Source of the DNA: a bacterium
GTDB taxonomy: Bacteria; Bdellovibrionota; FAC87; UBA2466
Assembly: GCA_022842225.1 (NCBI GenBank)
Contig: JALHPX010000256.1
Coordinates: forward strand, 1-5,152
DNA: 5,152 bases
Reading direction: 5' to 3'
A program made the position numbers and the translations under genes. Numbering within the stretch: position 1 is the stretch's first letter; each line of letters starts with the position of its first letter. This document shows, one piece after another, positions 4,413 to 5,152 of this stretch. Below the pieces are notes generated by a model. It was not told where the DNA came from. It searched no databases and saw only the letters and a program-made list of their open reading frames with translations.

Positions 4413-5152
4413 ATGCTTAAAATTATGCTACAATTTGTAGTTCTCAGCGCCGGTCTGGCGCAAGGAGCGACGGCGCCCCAGTCATCGTGTATCGCCCTTA
4501 TAGCGAAAGCCGGAGAAGCCCCGACCAAACTGACGCAGCTTTTGCAGCCGATACGAGGCCATTATGTTAGCCACGCAATCAACACACTTTTTAAGACCGG
4601 AATTTATGAACACCTGAAGGAAAACCCAGCCTCGCTGGAGGAACTGGGTAATGCTCTGGATCTAAATGAGACGGCCACTCTAGAATACTTACGCACATTA
4701 GTAGATGAGGAAGTCTTGGAAGTGCGCGATGGGCGGTATCTACTAACCTCCGTGGGCCATCAGCTTGAGGCGGTACGGGGGCATTACGAAATGCTGGTAG
4801 ACGGTTATAGCGAGACGTTTGCTAGCCTCCCTGAAAGTCTGCGGAAGGGTGCTCCGATCGCTACCCGTAATTTGGGATCGGTGGGCAAAGGAAGCTGTAA
4901 GATCTCACGTTTAGGTGCCATTCCTCTTTCACAAGAATTTATTCGCTCTCTGCACCTGAAATCTCCCTTAGTTCTGGATCTGGGATGCGGCTCTGCTGGC
5001 TACATCATTGAATTGGCAAATCAACAGCCCCAAATGCGTGTGATTGGTGTTGAGCCCAGCGCCGAGGCACTGGAAGAAGGAAGGGCGCAGGCCAGAAAAC
5101 TAGGCATCAGCAATCGGGTCACCCTATTGCAAGGCTCCGCCGGCACTTTTGC
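4413..5152 (+). CDS. SAM-dependent methyltransferase, 2-ketoarginine methyltransferase (MrsA)-like (C-terminus cut off)
   Basis: The frame stays open from the ATG at 4413 to the window edge (246 full codons). After a short leader, residues 40-68 (LTQLLQPIRGHYVSH...GIYEHL) begin a winged-helix dimerisation domain to about residue 122, ending in the wing-like VRDGRYLLTSVGHQL. Residues 123-172 carry GHYEMLVDGY, ATRNLGSVGKGSCKIS and AIPL, closely matching blocks I remember from 2-ketoarginine methyltransferases, which methylate the beta carbon of 5-guanidino-2-oxopentanoate in 3-methylarginine biosynthesis. SAM motif I is DLGCGSAG (189-196), and Glu214 in VIGVEPS should bind the ribose. The protein is presumably cytoplasmic. 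The start is uncertain: residues 1-21 look like a signal peptide, which would make no sense for a SAM enzyme, and neither ATG (4413, 4425) has a well-placed Shine-Dalgarno. The methyltransferase class is firm; the exact substrate is a guess. Confidence 0.85.
   Translation, partial: MLKIMLQFVVLSAGLAQGATAPQSSCIALIAKAGEAPTKLTQLLQPIRGHYVSHAINTLFKTGIYEHLKENPASLEELGNALDLNETATLEYLRTLVDEEVLEVRDGRYLLTSVGHQLEAVRGHYEMLVDGYSETFASLPESLRKGAPIATRNLGSVGKGSCKISRLGAIPLSQEFIRSLHLKSPLVLDLGCGSAGYIIELANQQPQMRVIGVEPSAEALEEGRAQARKLGISNRVTLLQGSAGTF
4447..4477 (+). promoter_or_regulatory. Two mutually exclusive hairpins flanking an internal AAGGAG
   Basis: GCGCC (4447-4451), GGCGC (4457-4461) and GCGCC (4473-4477): the middle element can pair with either neighbour. 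A consensus Shine-Dalgarno AAGGAG (4462-4467) lies between, inside the loop of the second pairing. No in-frame ATG, GTG or TTG follows at normal distance; the nearest GTG (4487) is out of frame and opens a short ORF. It may be chance in a coding region, or a sign that the 5' end of this gene is not as drawn. Confidence 0.3.

Noticed and set aside
1..5152. CRISPR arrays, tRNA or rRNA genes, insertion sequences, integrases
   Set aside because: No regularly spaced repeats, no tRNA-like clover arms with a TTCGANTC-type T loop, no rRNA signature and no transposase or integrase motif were seen.

Overview
The window looks like chromosomal DNA of a Gram-negative bacterium. Two ORFs begin with Sec-type signal peptides, most genes sit alone or in divergent pairs, and Shine-Dalgarno sites are variable. 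The left part is GC-rich (about 60% G+C in a hand-counted line near 2221-2280) and the right part is clearly poorer (about 43% near 4081-4140). No taxonomic marker gene is present. The flavour (large orphan secreted proteins, a single stand-alone Tag glycosylase) would fit a predatory or deltaproteobacterial-type lineage such as Bdellovibrionota, but that is only an impression.

Left, GC-rich part (1 to about 3050): a minus-strand gene for a small exported protein runs off the left edge. It is divergent from a DNA-3-methyladenine glycosylase I gene (tag, GTG start at 425). About 80 bases after tag comes a 659-residue exported protein with no family name I can give. Two motif regions in its C-terminal half deserve attention: an AGE...DGRVYITNDSGSYQPT segment resembling the 'SGHYxPT' signature known from plant IQM proteins, and a C-terminal LFDGNGRLKSIREAF segment resembling the ParB/sulfiredoxin-like fold. 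Its Shine-Dalgarno site lies in one arm of a strong predicted RNA hairpin (997-1049).

Junction (about 3046-3455): no intact gene. A decayed reading frame carries a DUF3291-like segment near 3089-3151. A perfect 11-bp tandem duplication at 3217-3238 throws this frame out of register with the downstream open frame, which ends at 3447. Base composition changes across this stretch, so it may mark the edge of an acquired segment.

Right, AT-richer part (3456-5152): a LysR-type regulator on the minus strand is divergent from a SAM-dependent methyltransferase on the plus strand that runs off the right edge. The methyltransferase resembles the 2-ketoarginine methyltransferase (MrsA) family, by motifs recalled from memory. 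The 93-bp region between them holds a perfect TATAAT for lysR and inverted repeats that could be LysR operators. The simplest reading is a regulator controlling itself and a specialised-metabolism gene or operon extending to the right, possibly the first gene of a biosynthetic cluster that this window cuts off.
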